This document shows, in pieces, positions 63,606 to 64,000 of a stretch of DNA of 64,000 nucleotides; positions within the stretch are counted from its first letter, which is position 1, and each line of letters opens with the position of its first letter. The stretch spans positions 62,001 through 126,000 of the forward strand of contig NZ_MAGP01000093.1 of NCBI RefSeq assembly GCF_002926165.1, in the 5' to 3' direction. This DNA comes from Micromonospora chalcea. GTDB lineage: Bacteria > Actinomycetota > Actinomycetes > Mycobacteriales > Micromonosporaceae. A program made the position numbers and the translations under genes. Under the pieces are notes generated by a model, which saw only the letters and a list, made by a program, of their open reading frames with translations, was not told where the DNA came from and did not search any database.

Positions 63606-64000
63606 CTACCGCCCGATGCGGACGGAGCTTGAAGCGGCAGTCGGCTGGGTTCGCCGACGTGGTCGTTGCTCGGTGTCGGGAAACGCCGCCGTGCCGGCGG
63701 CTCCGGCCGGCCCGCGCCACATCCGCCAGATCGTGGGTCCGCTGATGGGCAGGATCAGCGGCGGTCCAGCCCGGTAGCCGAGCCGCAGGTACAGCCTGCG
63801 GTTGCGCATGTTGCTGGCCTCCAGGTAGGCGGGCAGGCCCAGCGCGTCGAGCCGGCGGTGGTAGCTGTCGAGCAGGGCGGTTCCGACGCCGCGGCGCTGT
63901 TCGTCGGGGCTGACCGCCACGTACGCGAGGTAGTGGTGCGGTTCGCCGGGGTGGAACACGTCGAACATGGCCTCGAGGAGGGTGAACTTCGGCGCGTACG
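63606..64000 (-). CDS. GNAT N-acetyltransferase, 5' end cut by the window edge
   Basis: The visible C-terminal part reads HYLAYVAVSPDEQRRGVGTA, the acetyl-CoA-binding motif of GNAT enzymes, then LEASNMRNRRLYLRLGY, a usual end motif. The start is to the right of the window. It faces away from the lanthipeptide precursor promoter (same strand, upstream of it). Its relative at 53873-54288 is a remnant, so the two may come from a duplication. Substrate unknown. Confidence 0.8.
   Translation of the reverse strand, partial: YAPKFTLLEAMFDVFHPGEPHHYLAYVAVSPDEQRRGVGTALLDSYHRRLDALGLPAYLEASNMRNRRLYLRLGYRAGPPLILPISGPTIWRMWRGPAGAAGTAAFPDTEQRPRRRTQPTAASSSVRIGR

Noticed and set aside
1..64000. CRISPR arrays
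   Set aside because: I looked for regularly spaced short direct repeats and found none; the repeats present are long att-like units or protein-repeat coding DNA.

Overview
The window is high-GC DNA with GTG/TTG starts, Shine-Dalgarno-led genes and many start-stop overlaps. Family content (Rel-type alarmone enzyme, DUF4913, an FxLD lanthipeptide operon, Wadjet-like SMC genes) points to an actinobacterium, most likely Micromonosporaceae. This is inferred from gene content, since no database search was possible. Most of the window looks like accessory DNA: conflict genes, IS elements and decayed mobile-element genes. Four related att-like repeats, all in the same orientation and each ending in a tRNA T-arm-like sequence, lie near 7.0, 24.8, 45.9 and 54.4 kb and suggest a tandemly accreted island.

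Layout. 0-6.7 kb: a two-gene conflict operon (trypco1-like protein, then a trypsin-NACHT-HEAT-Rel fusion). An IS3 end lies upstream, and a full IS3-type element has inserted into the last codons of the fusion gene. 7-24.7 kb: an LRV/HEAT-like repeat protein, a secreted NucA/NucB-like nuclease with HYR and RCC1 repeats, a DUF4253 protein, decayed conjugation genes, a STAND/TPR protein, a membrane-anchored small protein cut by an IS5 element, a divergent gene pair carrying RHIM-like amyloid motifs, and a ParB-like/HEAT pair. 25-45.8 kb: a dense defence cassette with a DUF262-AlbA_2 protein, a five-gene Wadjet-like SMC/Toprim operon, a ten-zinc-ribbon PD-(D/E)XK nuclease, a second restriction-endonuclease-like protein, and a giant kinase / SAMD9-like STAND / TPR protein.

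46-53.3 kb: a small lipid or ester metabolism regulon (secreted lipase, FMO, two alpha/beta hydrolases, an SDR remnant). Two promoters carry identical double palindromes that are probably bound by the local TetR regulator. 53.3-55.5 kb: a GNAT remnant, the fourth att-like repeat with a real tRNA 3' end, and a tyrosine integrase. 55.7-63.5 kb: a minus-strand class I FxLD lanthipeptide operon (precursor, LanB, LanC, isoaspartate-type methyltransferase, and a last gene of unknown role). A partial GNAT gene runs off the right edge.

Most notable: the alarmone-synthetase fusion to a NACHT protease, which has lost hydrolase metal ligands and shows a sharp codon-usage junction; the Bell/RHIM-like amyloid pair; the five-gene Wadjet variant; the SAMD9-like protein with an APH-type kinase in front; and the zinc-ribbon-array nuclease.
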